Positions 28,073 to 37,380 of a stretch of DNA of 64,000 nucleotides are shown one piece after another (within the stretch, counting starts at the first letter, position 1; every line of letters starts with the position of its first letter). A program made the translations under genes and the position numbers. Source of the stretch: Haloarcula rubripromontorii (GTDB lineage: Archaea > Halobacteriota > Halobacteria > Halobacteriales > Haloarculaceae); NCBI RefSeq assembly GCF_001280425.1, contig NZ_LIUF01000001.1, forward strand, positions 62,001-126,000, written 5' to 3'. The notes under the pieces are model-generated. The model saw only the letters and a program-made list of their open reading frames with translations, had not been told where the DNA came from and did no database searches.

Positions 28073-28813
28073 ATGCCAACCGACCGCGAAGAAGTCATCA
28101 TCGTGGGCGGAGGCGTCGCCGGACTGTCGGCGGCGATCTACACCGCTCGCGCCGACCTGTCGACACGCATCATCTCGACCGGCGAGTCGATACTGAACCG
28201 CAACGCACACCTGGAAAACTACCCCGGATTCCCGGCGGGAATCAATCCCCGGCTCCTGCTGGAACTGATGCGGGCGCAGGCGCGGCGAGCCGGGGCCTGG
28301 TTCATCGACGGCGAAGCCGAGACGGTCGAGCGAACCGAGGGCGGCTTCGAGGTGACCTGTGCCGATGGCGAATCATACGACTCGACGTACCTCGTCGCCG
28401 CGTCCTGGTCGGACCCGTCGTATCTGGACGGACTGGATCTCTCGCTCATCGACCGCGGGTCGAAGCAGTTCATCTCGACCGACGAGCAGGGTCGGACCGA
28501 TATCGAGGGGCTGTACGCGGCCGGCCGGCTGGCCGAGCAGCATCACCAGACCATCGTCGCCGCGGGCCACGGCGCGCAAGTCGGGCTCACACTGATAGAG
28601 GATTCGGACATCGACTTTTATCACGACTGGACCGCCCCGGAGGGATATTTCACCGACCGCGACCGCCCGGTTCCGCCGGGCTGTGAAGAAATCGACGAGG
28701 CAGAACGCAAGCAACGCGAACAGGAGTCACTGGAGGTCATGCGGCGGTACTTCGAGGAGCCGATGCCCGGTGAACCGACGATGCACCCGAGCGTCGATCA
28801 GGATTCGGACTGA
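28073..28813 (+). CDS. Compact FAD-dependent oxidoreductase, thioredoxin-reductase-like
   Basis: A 246-residue flavoprotein starting at the ATG at 28073 (MPTDREEVIIVGGGVAG). The FAD-binding GGGVAGLSAAIYTARADL at 12-29 and the ENYPGFP segment are those of thioredoxin reductases. The C-terminal FAD motif is IEGLYAAGRLAE. The CxxC redox pair and the inserted NADPH-binding domain (second GxGxxA) are absent, and the protein is about 65 residues shorter than a thioredoxin reductase. It is therefore unlikely to reduce thioredoxin by the usual route. Its last 16 nt overlap the 3' end of the convergent htpX-like gene. Confidence 0.8.
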   Translation: MPTDREEVIIVGGGVAGLSAAIYTARADLSTRIISTGESILNRNAHLENYPGFPAGINPRLLLELMRAQARRAGAWFIDGEAETVERTEGGFEVTCADGESYDSTYLVAASWSDPSYLDGLDLSLIDRGSKQFISTDEQGRTDIEGLYAAGRLAEQHHQTIVAAGHGAQVGLTLIEDSDIDFYHDWTAPEGYFTDRDRPVPPGCEEIDEAERKQREQESLEVMRRYFEEPMPGEPTMHPSVDQDSD

Positions 28814-29859
28814 CCCAGTTCGAGCGAGCGGGCGACGGACTGCAGTCGCTCGATTCGCTCGGCCGTCGGCGGGTGTGACCGTGTTTCGATGGCCAGCGAA
28901 TCGCTCGACGCCTCCGTATCGAACCCGTATGGCAGGAAGCACAACCCGCGGACGCCCGCGTACGCCGAGCGCTTGTCGGTCCCGGGGCGGTCGCCGCCGT
29001 CAAGCGTCTCTAACGCCCCGACGAGCGCGGCGGGGTCGCCGGTCAACTGGGCCGCGCTCCGGTCGGCGGCGAACTCCCGAGCGCGCGACAGCGACCGCCC
29101 GAGGACGACAACGGGGGCAGTGAACACACCCAGCGCGACGCCGCCGAACAGGACTGTCACCGCGAACAGGAACAGGAACCCAAGCGTGAACGAGAGGCTT
29201 CCGAAGGGGGCCTCAAGCACCCGGGCGCTGAACACATATGCGAGGCCGAGCGCGAGCAATCCAAGCGCGTAACGGCTTCCGCCCGGGAACAGGTCGGCAA
29301 TCGGGTCGTACTCGCCGTTTGTCAGCGACGGGAGGAAGCTGGCCAGCGTCATGACAGTTGCGTCGCGGTTGGCGACGTGCATGAGTTCGTGGGCCAGCAC
29401 GGCGTCGAGTTCGTCGCCGTCGAGCGCCGAGAGGAGTCCCTCGCTGACGACCACCGTCGCGCCACCGAGCGTCCCGATAGCGAAACTGTTCGGTACCTCG
29501 GCGTCTGTGACGGCAATCCGTGGCGGCGTGAGGTCGGCCAGTTGCGCGAGCCGCTGTACTCGCTCGTGGAGGTCGGGGTACTCCTCGGGGCCGACGAGAC
29601 GCGCGTCGACCTCGGCCATCGTCTGGGCGCTGGTGTATCGGAGCTGTGCCCAGACGAACGCCACGAGCGCCGGAACGAGGATCGCTACCCACCAGGCGAT
29701 CCGCGCCGACGCGCCACCGAACGGGAGGGCGGTGGCAACGGTATCCCGTACCGGGGCAAGCCAGGGCGTTAGAAGCACTGCCGCGGTAGCGACCACAGCG
29801 ATGTCGACGGCGAGGAGGAGCAGGAGAGTCCACAGCATCCGGCGGGTCAGTGTCCGCAT
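28798..29859 (-). CDS. htpX: M48 family metalloprotease (HtpX-like)
   Basis: A 353-residue membrane zinc protease for membrane-protein quality control. TM segments are at about 9-31 and 54-72, and two more near 195-240. The zinc site is HELMH at 157-161, with the third ligand Glu in AREFAADRSAAQL. Upstream, PNSFAIGTLGGATVVVSEGLL is the typical HtpX pre-catalytic block. It is divergent from the DUF4129 cluster at 29960 with a 100-nt gap, a neighbourhood that also concerns membrane or surface proteins. The C terminus overlaps the convergent FAD gene by 16 nt. Confidence 0.9.
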   Translation of the reverse strand: MRTLTRRMLWTLLLLLAVDIAVVATAAVLLTPWLAPVRDTVATALPFGGASARIAWWVAILVPALVAFVWAQLRYTSAQTMAEVDARLVGPEEYPDLHERVQRLAQLADLTPPRIAVTDAEVPNSFAIGTLGGATVVVSEGLLSALDGDELDAVLAHELMHVANRDATVMTLASFLPSLTNGEYDPIADLFPGGSRYALGLLALGLAYVFSARVLEAPFGSLSFTLGFLFLFAVTVLFGGVALGVFTAPVVVLGRSLSRAREFAADRSAAQLTGDPAALVGALETLDGGDRPGTDKRSAYAGVRGLCFLPYGFDTEASSDSLAIETRSHPPTAERIERLQSVARSLELGQSES

Positions 29860-29925
29860 AGGTTAGTTCTGCTATACCCACAGCGGATGAAAGGTTTTCT
29901 GCTCACCCAGTCCAGCAGTGAGGGA

Positions 29926-29934
29926 AAGTATTTA
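29926..29934 (+). promoter_or_regulatory. TATA-like box of the DUF4129-DUF58 operon
   Basis: AAGTATTTA is centred about 30 nt before the GTG at 29960. This supports that GTG rather than the ATG-less open frame beginning at 29918 as the true start. Confidence 0.5.
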
Positions 29935-29959
29935 CTCTGCCGCTGGAAACGGTGCCGTA

Positions 29960-31072
29960 GTGTCAACAAAGCTGGTACGTGCCGCCCTCGCCCTCCTCTG
30001 TGCGGTTGCTGTCCTGTTCGGCACGGCGCTGTTTCCCGGCGCTCTCGGTGTCGAATTCGAGTCGAACGGCCCCCTCGACAGCCGAGCGAGCGAGCCGACC
30101 ACACCCACGGGGACAGCGCCCGGCGAAGTCGACGGTGGGCCGACACCGGTAGCGACCAGTGATGGAGCAGAGACGACGCCACGAGCGACGAGCGATGATC
30201 CAGCGGCGACAGCGACGCCAGCACCGACGGAGACAGCGACAGAAACGCCGGGAGCCAGCGGTGGCAACGACGGTGGGTCCTCAGTGCTGGTGAAACTGTT
30301 CGGGCTGGTGCTGATCGGCGGGTTCGGCGTCGTTGCAGTCAGTGTCATTCGGGCCGCATCGAACGCCAAGGGTGACGGGCCGACAGCGGCTGGACTCCAC
30401 CTGCATCCGATTCTGGATACACTCGTCGGGACAGTGGTCTCAGCAGTTTCGGACGGCGCGGTGGGGCGGACTCTCGGCCGGATTCCGAAGGTAACGACCG
30501 CCGCGCTACTCTCGGGATCGTCGGCGCTCGCACGAGTCGGGGCCGGTATCGCTGCCGTCTCCGGCGGTATCCTGTCCGGACTGGCGACAGGGTTCGGGTC
30601 GGTCGGCACGATGTCACTGCGGGGGATCGCCGGGCTGCCGAGTGCGCTCGGGTCGCTCTCAGTCGCGCCGTTCAGAGCGCTGCGCGGCTTCGGCGGATCC
30701 GGCGGCTTCCTTGCCTCAGTTCGGAGTGGCGTCGACAGCCCGTCGCTGTTTGGCTCATCGGATACAGCGTCCGGGCGGTCAGCGGCCGCCGAATCGACGG
30801 CAGAGGCGGACGACGGGCCGGACATCGATTCGCTGTCAGTGCAGGAAGCCTGGGCACTGCTGGCTGACCGCGTGTCAGTGCCGGACCCCGAGACGGCAAC
30901 GCCCGGGGAGTACGCTCGCCGAGCTATCGACAGCGGGCTTCCGGAAGCGCCCGTGCGCCAGCTAACAACCATCTTTCGGGAGGTTGAATACGGCGGGCGG
31001 TCGGCGACCGGAGAGCGAACAGAATCGGCTCGGACCGCCCTCAGAGACCTCCGGAGCCGAGGTGACGACTGA
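29960..31072 (+). CDS. DUF4129 domain membrane protein
   Basis: A 370-residue protein starting at the GTG at 29960 (VSTKLVRAALALL). It has an N-terminal signal/TM helix, a Thr/Pro/Ala-rich extracytoplasmic stretch (about 35-105), a second TM (about 108-130), and a long Gly/Ala/Ser-rich amphipathic region. The C-terminal DUF4129 module is at about 290-365 (SVQEAWALLADRVSVPDP, TPGEYARRAIDSGLPEAPV, FREVEYGG). DUF4129 often accompanies DUF58 and transglutaminase-like genes. It is the first gene of a four-gene operon, with a 1-nt overlap to the next. Function unknown. Confidence 0.78.
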   Translation: MSTKLVRAALALLCAVAVLFGTALFPGALGVEFESNGPLDSRASEPTTPTGTAPGEVDGGPTPVATSDGAETTPRATSDDPAATATPAPTETATETPGASGGNDGGSSVLVKLFGLVLIGGFGVVAVSVIRAASNAKGDGPTAAGLHLHPILDTLVGTVVSAVSDGAVGRTLGRIPKVTTAALLSGSSALARVGAGIAAVSGGILSGLATGFGSVGTMSLRGIAGLPSALGSLSVAPFRALRGFGGSGGFLASVRSGVDSPSLFGSSDTASGRSAAAESTAEADDGPDIDSLSVQEAWALLADRVSVPDPETATPGEYARRAIDSGLPEAPVRQLTTIFREVEYGGRSATGERTESARTALRDLRSRGDD

Positions 31073-31818
31073 TGAGTGACACGGAATCGCGGGACGGGCA
31101 AGGGGGAACCGCTCGGGCGACCATCGATGTCAGCGTCGACCGCCCGGCACCGGGGCGTCGGTTCGTCCGGTACACCCTGCTGGGACTCGCTGCACTTGCT
31201 GGCGCTGTGTTCGTCGTCACCTTCCCATCGGTGCTTCCGAACGTCGGGAGCGGGACAACCAGGCAACTACAGCTTGTCGCAAGCGTCAGCGCCGCTGCTG
31301 TCGGCCTTTTCGGCCTGTACACCGTTGTTCGGACACAGGAATCGACGCTGCCACCGGTACGAGGGAGACAACCGCGTGAGCCGTATCACGACGATTCGGG
31401 TGACGAGCCAACGGAACTGCTCGATGAACTACTGGAACCGAAAGCGACACAGGCAGACTCCGGCGCGCTGGTCGGCGACGACATCGACGAGTTGCTTGCA
31501 AAAATCGACGGGCGTGTCGACCCCTATAACGGCCTCGAAGCGAGCTATGCGTCGGAAATCAGGAACAGGCTCCGCGAGGCCGCGCGACAGGTGCTGGTCG
31601 AAACGACGGAGCTGTCGGCAGAGGCAGCAGCCCGAGAAGTTCGAGCCGGGTCGTGGACGGACGACCGCCGGGCACTAGCCTTCCTCGGGGGTCCGGACGC
31701 ACCCGATCCGCCCATCGAGATGCAGCTACGGGACTGGGCCAGCGGTTCGGGGTTCGACCGGAAGGTTGAGGCTGCGGCGGCCGAGATACGACAGCTCCAG
31801 CGGGGTGAGCAGTCGTGA
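31072..31818 (+). CDS. Haloarchaeal DUF7269-like membrane protein
   Basis: A 248-residue protein with two adjacent TM helices (about 33-52 and 66-86) and a large cytoplasmic domain containing helical, charged segments (EIRNRLREAARQVLVETTELSAEAAAREV in blocks, AFLGGPDAPDPP). I believe it belongs to the haloarchaeal DUF7269 family, which occurs between DUF4129 and DUF58 genes. No catalytic residues are recognisable. Its stop overlaps the GTG start of the DUF58 gene (GTGA), so translation is coupled. Confidence 0.7.
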   Translation: MSDTESRDGQGGTARATIDVSVDRPAPGRRFVRYTLLGLAALAGAVFVVTFPSVLPNVGSGTTRQLQLVASVSAAAVGLFGLYTVVRTQESTLPPVRGRQPREPYHDDSGDEPTELLDELLEPKATQADSGALVGDDIDELLAKIDGRVDPYNGLEASYASEIRNRLREAARQVLVETTELSAEAAAREVRAGSWTDDRRALAFLGGPDAPDPPIEMQLRDWASGSGFDRKVEAAAAEIRQLQRGEQS

Positions 31819-33140
31819 GCACGCGCGAGACCACACAGCGCAACGTCGGCGTCTCGGCCGCACTGGTTGCCGGCGGAGCCGGCATCGTCACCGGGAACCC
31901 GGCGGTTTTCATGGTCGCGGCGGTGGCGCTGGTGTATGCGGCCTATCAGGCGGCTATCGGTGACCCCGAACCAGCACTCACGGTCGAGCGTCACGTCGAA
32001 CCGACCGACCCGCTCCCCGGGTCAGAGGTGACAGTGACGCTGACACTCACGAACGACGGGGGCGCGACGCTGCCCGATGTTCGCGTCCTCGACGGCGTCC
32101 CGGAGCGGCTCGAAGTCATCGACGGCTCACCGCGATTCGGGACTCACCTCGAAGCCGGTGCGTCGGATTCGGTCACCTACGCCGTCGAAGCCCGGCGCGG
32201 CGACCACGCGTTCACCGACGTGGCGATCGCCTGCCGGAACCTGACCGGGACCGTCGAATTCGCCGAGCAGGTCACCGTCGAGACGACGCTCTCGTGCAGT
32301 GCCAGTGTGGACACCGTGCCGCTTTCGGGCCAGACGCTGGCACAGTCCGGGCGTGTGCCGACGGACGCCGGTGGGAACGGGCTCGCGTTCTACGCGATCC
32401 GCGAACACCAGTCCTCGGACCCGATGAGCCGCGTCGACTGGAACCGTTTCGCGAAGACGAACGAGCTAGCGACAGTCGAGTTCAAGGAGACACGAGCGGC
32501 CACCGTCGTCACGCTGGTAGATTCGAGACATCCCGTTGCGGGTACCGCAGGCGCACCCACGGCCGTGCAGTTCTGCGTCTACGCGGCCCAGCAGGTCGGC
32601 GCGGCGCTTCTGGCGATGGATAACCGCGTCGGGGCCGCCGTCTACGACAGTTGCGAGACGCTGCAGCCGTCGGCTAATCGGGCACAGGAGCAGCGATTAG
32701 AGGCGTTTCTGGAAGCGGTTGTGAGCGGGTCGGCCGCCAGGTCGTCAGGGAACCGTAATTCGTGGCTACGCGACACCGACACCCGAACCCGGCGAATGCA
32801 ATCGCCGACCGAGACAGCAGACCGGTACGGTATCACTGACGGCGGGGACGCGGTGGCGACGCTCGACCGCTCGATACCGAGTGAATCACAGGTCGTATTC
32901 TGTACACCCCTGCTCGACGACCGGGCGGCCGATGCGGCGAAACGGCTCGCCGCGTACGGACACGCGGTCACAGTTGTCAGTCCGGAGATGACAACGGGTG
33001 ACAGCCCGGGAACGACTGTCGAGCAAATCGACCGAACAGCCCGCCTCGATACGCTTCGAGGCACAGTTCGAGTCGTCGACTGGACGCCCACGGACCCGCT
33101 CGCTAAAGCCCTCATTCGCGCGACGGAGCGGTGGGCATGA
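31815..33140 (+). CDS. DUF58 domain protein
   Basis: A 441-residue protein beginning with GTG at 31815. Two N-terminal TM segments (about 8-45) precede an Ig-like region with LTNDGGATLPDVRVLDGVPE. The DUF58 signature follows at about 195-230 (DPMSRVDWNRFAKTNELATVEF), leading into a von Willebrand A-like fold (VVTLVDSRHP). DUF58 proteins usually work with a MoxR AAA+ ATPase as a chaperone-like system for surface or redox proteins. No MoxR gene is present here. Its stop overlaps the start of the next gene. Confidence 0.85.
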   Translation: MSTRETTQRNVGVSAALVAGGAGIVTGNPAVFMVAAVALVYAAYQAAIGDPEPALTVERHVEPTDPLPGSEVTVTLTLTNDGGATLPDVRVLDGVPERLEVIDGSPRFGTHLEAGASDSVTYAVEARRGDHAFTDVAIACRNLTGTVEFAEQVTVETTLSCSASVDTVPLSGQTLAQSGRVPTDAGGNGLAFYAIREHQSSDPMSRVDWNRFAKTNELATVEFKETRAATVVTLVDSRHPVAGTAGAPTAVQFCVYAAQQVGAALLAMDNRVGAAVYDSCETLQPSANRAQEQRLEAFLEAVVSGSAARSSGNRNSWLRDTDTRTRRMQSPTETADRYGITDGGDAVATLDRSIPSESQVVFCTPLLDDRAADAAKRLAAYGHAVTVVSPEMTTGDSPGTTVEQIDRTARLDTLRGTVRVVDWTPTDPLAKALIRATERWA

Positions 33141-34702
33141 CGGAACTCGACAGTCGACCGGCGGCATCGAGTGCGGCGCTGGCCGGGACGGTCGCGATGC
33201 TCGTTTCGCTCGGCCTCGGCCTCGCTGTCGTGGACCCGATACCGGTGCTGGCCGGCTTCCTCGGCGGGCTCTGTATCGCGGCCGGGGTCTGGGCGCTCCG
33301 CAGCGATGCCCACGAGCGTATCGCCTCCGGCAGCGTCGCCATCGTCATCGGTGCGGGCGTGTTCTGTGGGACCGCGCTGCTGGCGGCTGACTACTGGTCG
33401 CTCGTTGCGGCGCTCGGGTTCCCGCTGGCCGCCACGCTCGTCGTTATCGACGCGAGTAGCGGGTTGGTGCCGCCGGCCGACGCGTCGGACGAACTCTCGA
33501 CAATGCTCGACGAGAGTTTCGTAGTGCTGGTGGCCGGCATTCTTATTACAATCGTCTGTGCCGTCGCGGCTGCCGTCAGGCTGCCCTGGGTGCTCGTCCG
33601 TGTCGTCACCGGCCTCTCTCTCCATCCGCTCGTGGGCTTTGTGACGCTACAGGCTGGGGTCCTGACCGCCCTGTTGTTGCTGGACCGGGCGACGGAGACG
33701 CTGGAGTCGTGGATTCCGGCACCCACGGCGACGACCGACCGAGCGCTCGGGCGGCTAGACCTGCTAGGGCGAAGCTGGTGGGACATTGACTCCTCCCTCA
33801 AAGCCGCCGTGGGCCTGCAGTTGCTCGTGGCGTTTATGCCGACAGCACAGGGACTGTTTGACCGTTTCCTCGATACTCTCCCGGTGCTCGGGCCGGCTCT
33901 ACGGGTCGCCTTCAGTGGTCCGCTCCATCTCCCCCTTGCGGTCGGGCTTCTAGCGCTACTGTGTATTCTTGTCGTCGAACGGCTCCGACAGTGGCTGCGA
34001 CAGTGGCTGGGGGACAACCCCGGACGGTTGCTGGCGCGGCAGACCGGCAGTATCGTACTCCCCGTGATACTGCTGCTGGGCGCGCTGGTCCTTACGACCG
34101 CTGGCGTGACCCGGCGAGTAGCACCCACGTATGCCGGGGGCGGCCACTATGGCTCGGCTACTGTGTTGCTCCTTGGCGTCTTGATCTCGATCGTCGTCCT
34201 CCGTGGACTCGTCACACTACTGTCTGAGCTAGTCGATTCGGAGTTGCTATCCCGGCAGACAGCAGGGTTCGCCGCTGGAAGCGGGCTCCTGTTCGTCATG
34301 ACGTTGCTCGGTGCTGAGCGCGGACTCACACCCATACTCGTCCTCGTCGGGAGCGCAGCGGCGCTGCTGGTCTGGGACACCGGCGCGCACGCCAGCAGTA
34401 TCGGGCAGCAACTGGGCCGAGACGCCGACACGACCGACAGCCAGTTCGTCCACGTCACCGGAACCGCGGCCGTCCTCGCCGGGGCCATTCTCCTCGTGCT
34501 GCTCGTTCGCTACGTACTCATCCCGGTCGCGGTTCCGACTCCGTCGGCCGGACTCTCGTTCAGTTCTGTAGTCGCACTCGGGCTGGTTCTGCTGGCGATA
34601 GCCGCGTTCACCCTCGCACTGAACGCGCACGACGGAAGACCGCGTACCAGCAGTGACGGGAGCAGCAATCGGAGTGAGCAGACTGCCGGCGACAGTGACT
34701 AG
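33137..34702 (+). CDS. Polytopic membrane protein, DUF7519-like
   Basis: A 521-residue membrane protein with roughly 10-12 hydrophobic helices and a short Ser/Asn-rich cytoplasmic tail. I prefer the ATG at 33137, which overlaps the DUF58 stop as ATGA; a GTG at 33131 would add two residues. It is the last gene of the DUF4129/DUF7269/DUF58 operon and probably belongs to the haloarchaeal DUF7519 family. No transport or enzyme motif is visible. A role as membrane anchor or channel for the DUF58 system is conjecture. Confidence 0.7.
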   Translation: MTELDSRPAASSAALAGTVAMLVSLGLGLAVVDPIPVLAGFLGGLCIAAGVWALRSDAHERIASGSVAIVIGAGVFCGTALLAADYWSLVAALGFPLAATLVVIDASSGLVPPADASDELSTMLDESFVVLVAGILITIVCAVAAAVRLPWVLVRVVTGLSLHPLVGFVTLQAGVLTALLLLDRATETLESWIPAPTATTDRALGRLDLLGRSWWDIDSSLKAAVGLQLLVAFMPTAQGLFDRFLDTLPVLGPALRVAFSGPLHLPLAVGLLALLCILVVERLRQWLRQWLGDNPGRLLARQTGSIVLPVILLLGALVLTTAGVTRRVAPTYAGGGHYGSATVLLLGVLISIVVLRGLVTLLSELVDSELLSRQTAGFAAGSGLLFVMTLLGAERGLTPILVLVGSAAALLVWDTGAHASSIGQQLGRDADTTDSQFVHVTGTAAVLAGAILLVLLVRYVLIPVAVPTPSAGLSFSSVVALGLVLLAIAAFTLALNAHDGRPRTSSDGSSNRSEQTAGDSD

Positions 34703-34752
34703 TGCCGCCGGAGAGACAGGGGCTTTTACCCACGCACCGCGAACCGGCAGGT

Positions 34753-35919
34753 ATGCTGACCGGAGTCAACGTCGTTCTTGGGGTGTCGGGGTCTATCGCG
34801 GCCGTCAAGACGGTGGAACTCGCACACGAACTCCGACGGCAGGGGGCGTCCGTCCGGGCGGTGATGACCGACAGCGCGACAGGTATCATCCATCCGTGGG
34901 CGCTGTCGTTCGCGACGGACAATCAGGTGATTACCGAAATCACGGGCGACGTCGAACACGTCGACCTCTGCGGGCGCTCGGGCTGGGGCGATGTACTCTT
35001 GCTTGCGCCCGCAACGGCAAACACCGTCGGCAAGGTCGCCGCGGCAATCGACGACACGCCCGTGACGACGTGTGTGACGACCGCCCTCGGCGCGGACGTG
35101 CCGGTTGTCGTCGCACCGGCAATGCACGAGCCGATGTACGACCACCCCGGCGTGCTGGATGCTATCGACCGCGTCGAGTCCTGGGGCGTCGAGTTCGTTG
35201 ACCCGCGAATCGAGGAGGGAAAGGCCAAGATCGCGACCGAGGAGGCCATCGTCACGGCGACCGCCCGGGCAGCGGGCGACCGACCGCTTGCAGGTGAACA
35301 CGTCGTCGTGACTGCAGGTGCGACCACGGAGTCCGTCGACCCGGTTCGGACGCTCTCGAACCGTTCTTCGGGGCGGACCGGGCGAGCCGTCGCGCGGGCC
35401 TGTTACGTCCGCGGGGCCGACGTGACGCTCGTTCACGACGGGGGGGACGTTCCATACGCGACCGTCGAGCGGGTCGAGTCCGCCGCGGAGATGACGGCGG
35501 CAACCCGTCGGGTCGCCGACTCGGCCGACGCGCTGGTGTCGGCGGCGGCTATCTCGGATTACACGGTTGAGCAGGCCCCTGAGAAAATCAAGAGCGGGCA
35601 GGCGGAACTGACGCTGACGCTCGAACCGACGCCGAAGCTCATCGACACCGTTCGGGCAGATAGCCCGGATCTCCCCATCGTCGGGTTCAAAGTCGAAACA
35701 GAGGGCGACGACGAGACGCTAATCGAGCGCGCCCGCGAGATACGCGAGCGGGCCGGGCTGGCCTTCGTGGTCGCTAACGACGCGAGCGTGATGGGCGGCG
35801 ACGAGACGCGTGCCATACTTGTCGACGGAGACTCGGCCACGGAGTACGTCGGGGACAAGCAGGGGCTGGGAGCCCGTGTCGCCGACGAACTCGGTGACCA
35901 TCTGTCCAGTCGTGACTGA
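34753..35919 (+). CDS. coaBC: Bifunctional phosphopantothenoylcysteine decarboxylase/synthase
   Basis: A 388-residue enzyme of coenzyme A synthesis: CoaB joins cysteine to 4'-phosphopantothenate and CoaC decarboxylates the product. The CoaC flavoprotein domain occupies about 1-185 (VVLGVSGSIAAVKTVEL, LLAPATANTVGKVAAAIDD, VAPAMHEPMYDHP). CoaB occupies about 190-388 (VVVTAGATTESVDPVRTLSN, SSGRTGRAVARAC, SAAISDYT, and the late FVVANDASVMGGDE). I chose the ATG at 34753, where the family starts. It is separated from the DUF7519-like gene by 50 nt. Confidence 0.93.
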   Translation: MLTGVNVVLGVSGSIAAVKTVELAHELRRQGASVRAVMTDSATGIIHPWALSFATDNQVITEITGDVEHVDLCGRSGWGDVLLLAPATANTVGKVAAAIDDTPVTTCVTTALGADVPVVVAPAMHEPMYDHPGVLDAIDRVESWGVEFVDPRIEEGKAKIATEEAIVTATARAAGDRPLAGEHVVVTAGATTESVDPVRTLSNRSSGRTGRAVARACYVRGADVTLVHDGGDVPYATVERVESAAEMTAATRRVADSADALVSAAAISDYTVEQAPEKIKSGQAELTLTLEPTPKLIDTVRADSPDLPIVGFKVETEGDDETLIERAREIRERAGLAFVVANDASVMGGDETRAILVDGDSATEYVGDKQGLGARVADELGDHLSSRD

Positions 35920-36023
35920 GAGCGTAACCGATTACGAAATAGTTTTGCGTGTTCCGTTGCTCCGGTCCGATAACGACAGTACTGCCCGACGAACCGCCTA
36001 TTCGGAGTTTCTAAACAGAGACT

Positions 36024-37112
36024 GTGACTGTACCACCACCCCGTCGCCTGCTCGTGCCAGTAGCTGATTCGGTGACGGTCCGTAACACCGTCGCCTATGC
36101 CGTTGAACAAGCCGAATCGGCGGCCAGAGAGGGACAGCAACAGATATCGCTGCACCTCGTCGCCGTCGCAAGCACGCGCGCCGTCGACCCCGACGCTCAG
36201 ACGGAACTCGGCCAGGCAAAGGACCTGCTCGACCGAATCGAGGTCTGGCTCGACGAAGACCTCGGTACTGCCCCGCCGTCGAATCTCGACGTTGAGCTGG
36301 GCGTCATCGGTGCCGACCGTTACCTGTTTAGCCCCGGTGATTACGCCGACGCAATTCTGGCCTACGCCGACGAACACAGCATCGAACGGGTCGTCCTCGA
36401 TCCGGAGTTCAATCCGGGCGGCACGACGCCGATGCTTCGGCCGCTCGAAGTCGAACTCGTCCGGGGCGATATCGAGGTCGAGACCGCGCCCGTCGAGCGG
36501 CCAGCACGGTCGACCGCGCTCGCTCGCGCCGCGACGCTCCCGAAGTATCTCACCATTTTCGCAGCGTCGTATCTGTTCTATATGCTGTTGAGTTCGTACA
36601 AACCGCTGGATTTCCTCACTGGCGCGATAACGGCGACGATTGTCACTGCGTTGCTTGCACCGATCGCGTTCAGCCGTCAGCCATCGCTGACACGGGCTCC
36701 GAGACAGCTCGCACGGCTGGCTATTTACGTCCCGTACCTGCTCAAGGAAATCGCCGTCGCCAACCTCGAAATCGCCTACGTCGTCTTGCACCCATCACTG
36801 CCGATCGACCCGGAGATGGTCGAGTTGGAGGCCGCCATCTGGGGTGACGGAGCGGTGACGACGCTTGCAAACAGCATCACGCTGACGCCCGGAACGCTCA
36901 CCGTCAGCGTCTCCGAGCAGGCGTTCGACATCCATTCGCTCACCGGGAGTTCGCGAGAGGACCTGTTCGACGGCGGCCTCGAACGAGCCGTCCGGTTCGT
37001 TTTCTACGGCCGGGAGGCGGCAGCGATTCCCTCGCCACGCGAGCGAGGACAGGGGGGCGACGGCGCGGTCGAGAGCGATATCGGCGACCCGGAGGTGGCC
37101 GACGATGATTGA
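36024..37112 (+). CDS. mrpE: Mrp antiporter subunit E with N-terminal Usp-like domain
   Basis: A 362-residue fusion, first gene of the antiporter operon, starting with GTG at 36024. Residues about 5-160 look like a universal-stress/UspA-type alpha-beta domain (RRLLVPVADSVTVRNTVAYA...HSIERVVLDPEF). Residues about 175-325 are MrpE: TM helices at about 178-225, YVPYLLKEIAVANLEIAYVVL, then TLANSITLTPGTLTVSV. Ordinary MrpE is about 160 residues, so the N-terminal half is an addition. The domain could sense nucleotides and regulate the pump, which is inference. The 3' end overlaps mrpF by 8 nt. Confidence 0.88.
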   Translation: MTVPPPRRLLVPVADSVTVRNTVAYAVEQAESAAREGQQQISLHLVAVASTRAVDPDAQTELGQAKDLLDRIEVWLDEDLGTAPPSNLDVELGVIGADRYLFSPGDYADAILAYADEHSIERVVLDPEFNPGGTTPMLRPLEVELVRGDIEVETAPVERPARSTALARAATLPKYLTIFAASYLFYMLLSSYKPLDFLTGAITATIVTALLAPIAFSRQPSLTRAPRQLARLAIYVPYLLKEIAVANLEIAYVVLHPSLPIDPEMVELEAAIWGDGAVTTLANSITLTPGTLTVSVSEQAFDIHSLTGSSREDLFDGGLERAVRFVFYGREAAAIPSPRERGQGGDGAVESDIGDPEVADDD

Positions 37113-37380
37113 GTTCGAAGCGGCACTGCTGGCCATCGCCGGCGCGTTCGTCCTGTTCGCTATCGTGGCGCTGTACCGTGTGTTCGCAGGACCGACAGAC
37201 CACGACAGAGTCATCGCGGTCAACGTGATGGGGACGAACACCGTCATTGCGATTGCGCTCGTCTCCGGTGCGCTCGATAAGCCGTTGTTCCTCGATATCG
37301 CGCTCGTGTACGCCCTGCTGAACTTCCTGCTCTCGATAGCGTTCTCGAAGTTCAACGTCGAGCACGGAGGTGTGCTATGA
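37105..37380 (+). CDS. mrpF: Mrp antiporter subunit F
   Basis: A 91-residue, three-TM protein of the MrpF/PhaF family. FAGPTDHDRVIAVNVMGTN is the typical conserved loop after TM1, and LDIALVYALLNFLLSIAFSK the third helix. It is an accessory subunit of the multi-subunit Na+/H+ antiporter complex. It overlaps mrpE at its 5' end and mrpG at its 3' end, by 8 and 4 nt. Confidence 0.9.
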   Translation: MIEFEAALLAIAGAFVLFAIVALYRVFAGPTDHDRVIAVNVMGTNTVIAIALVSGALDKPLFLDIALVYALLNFLLSIAFSKFNVEHGGVL

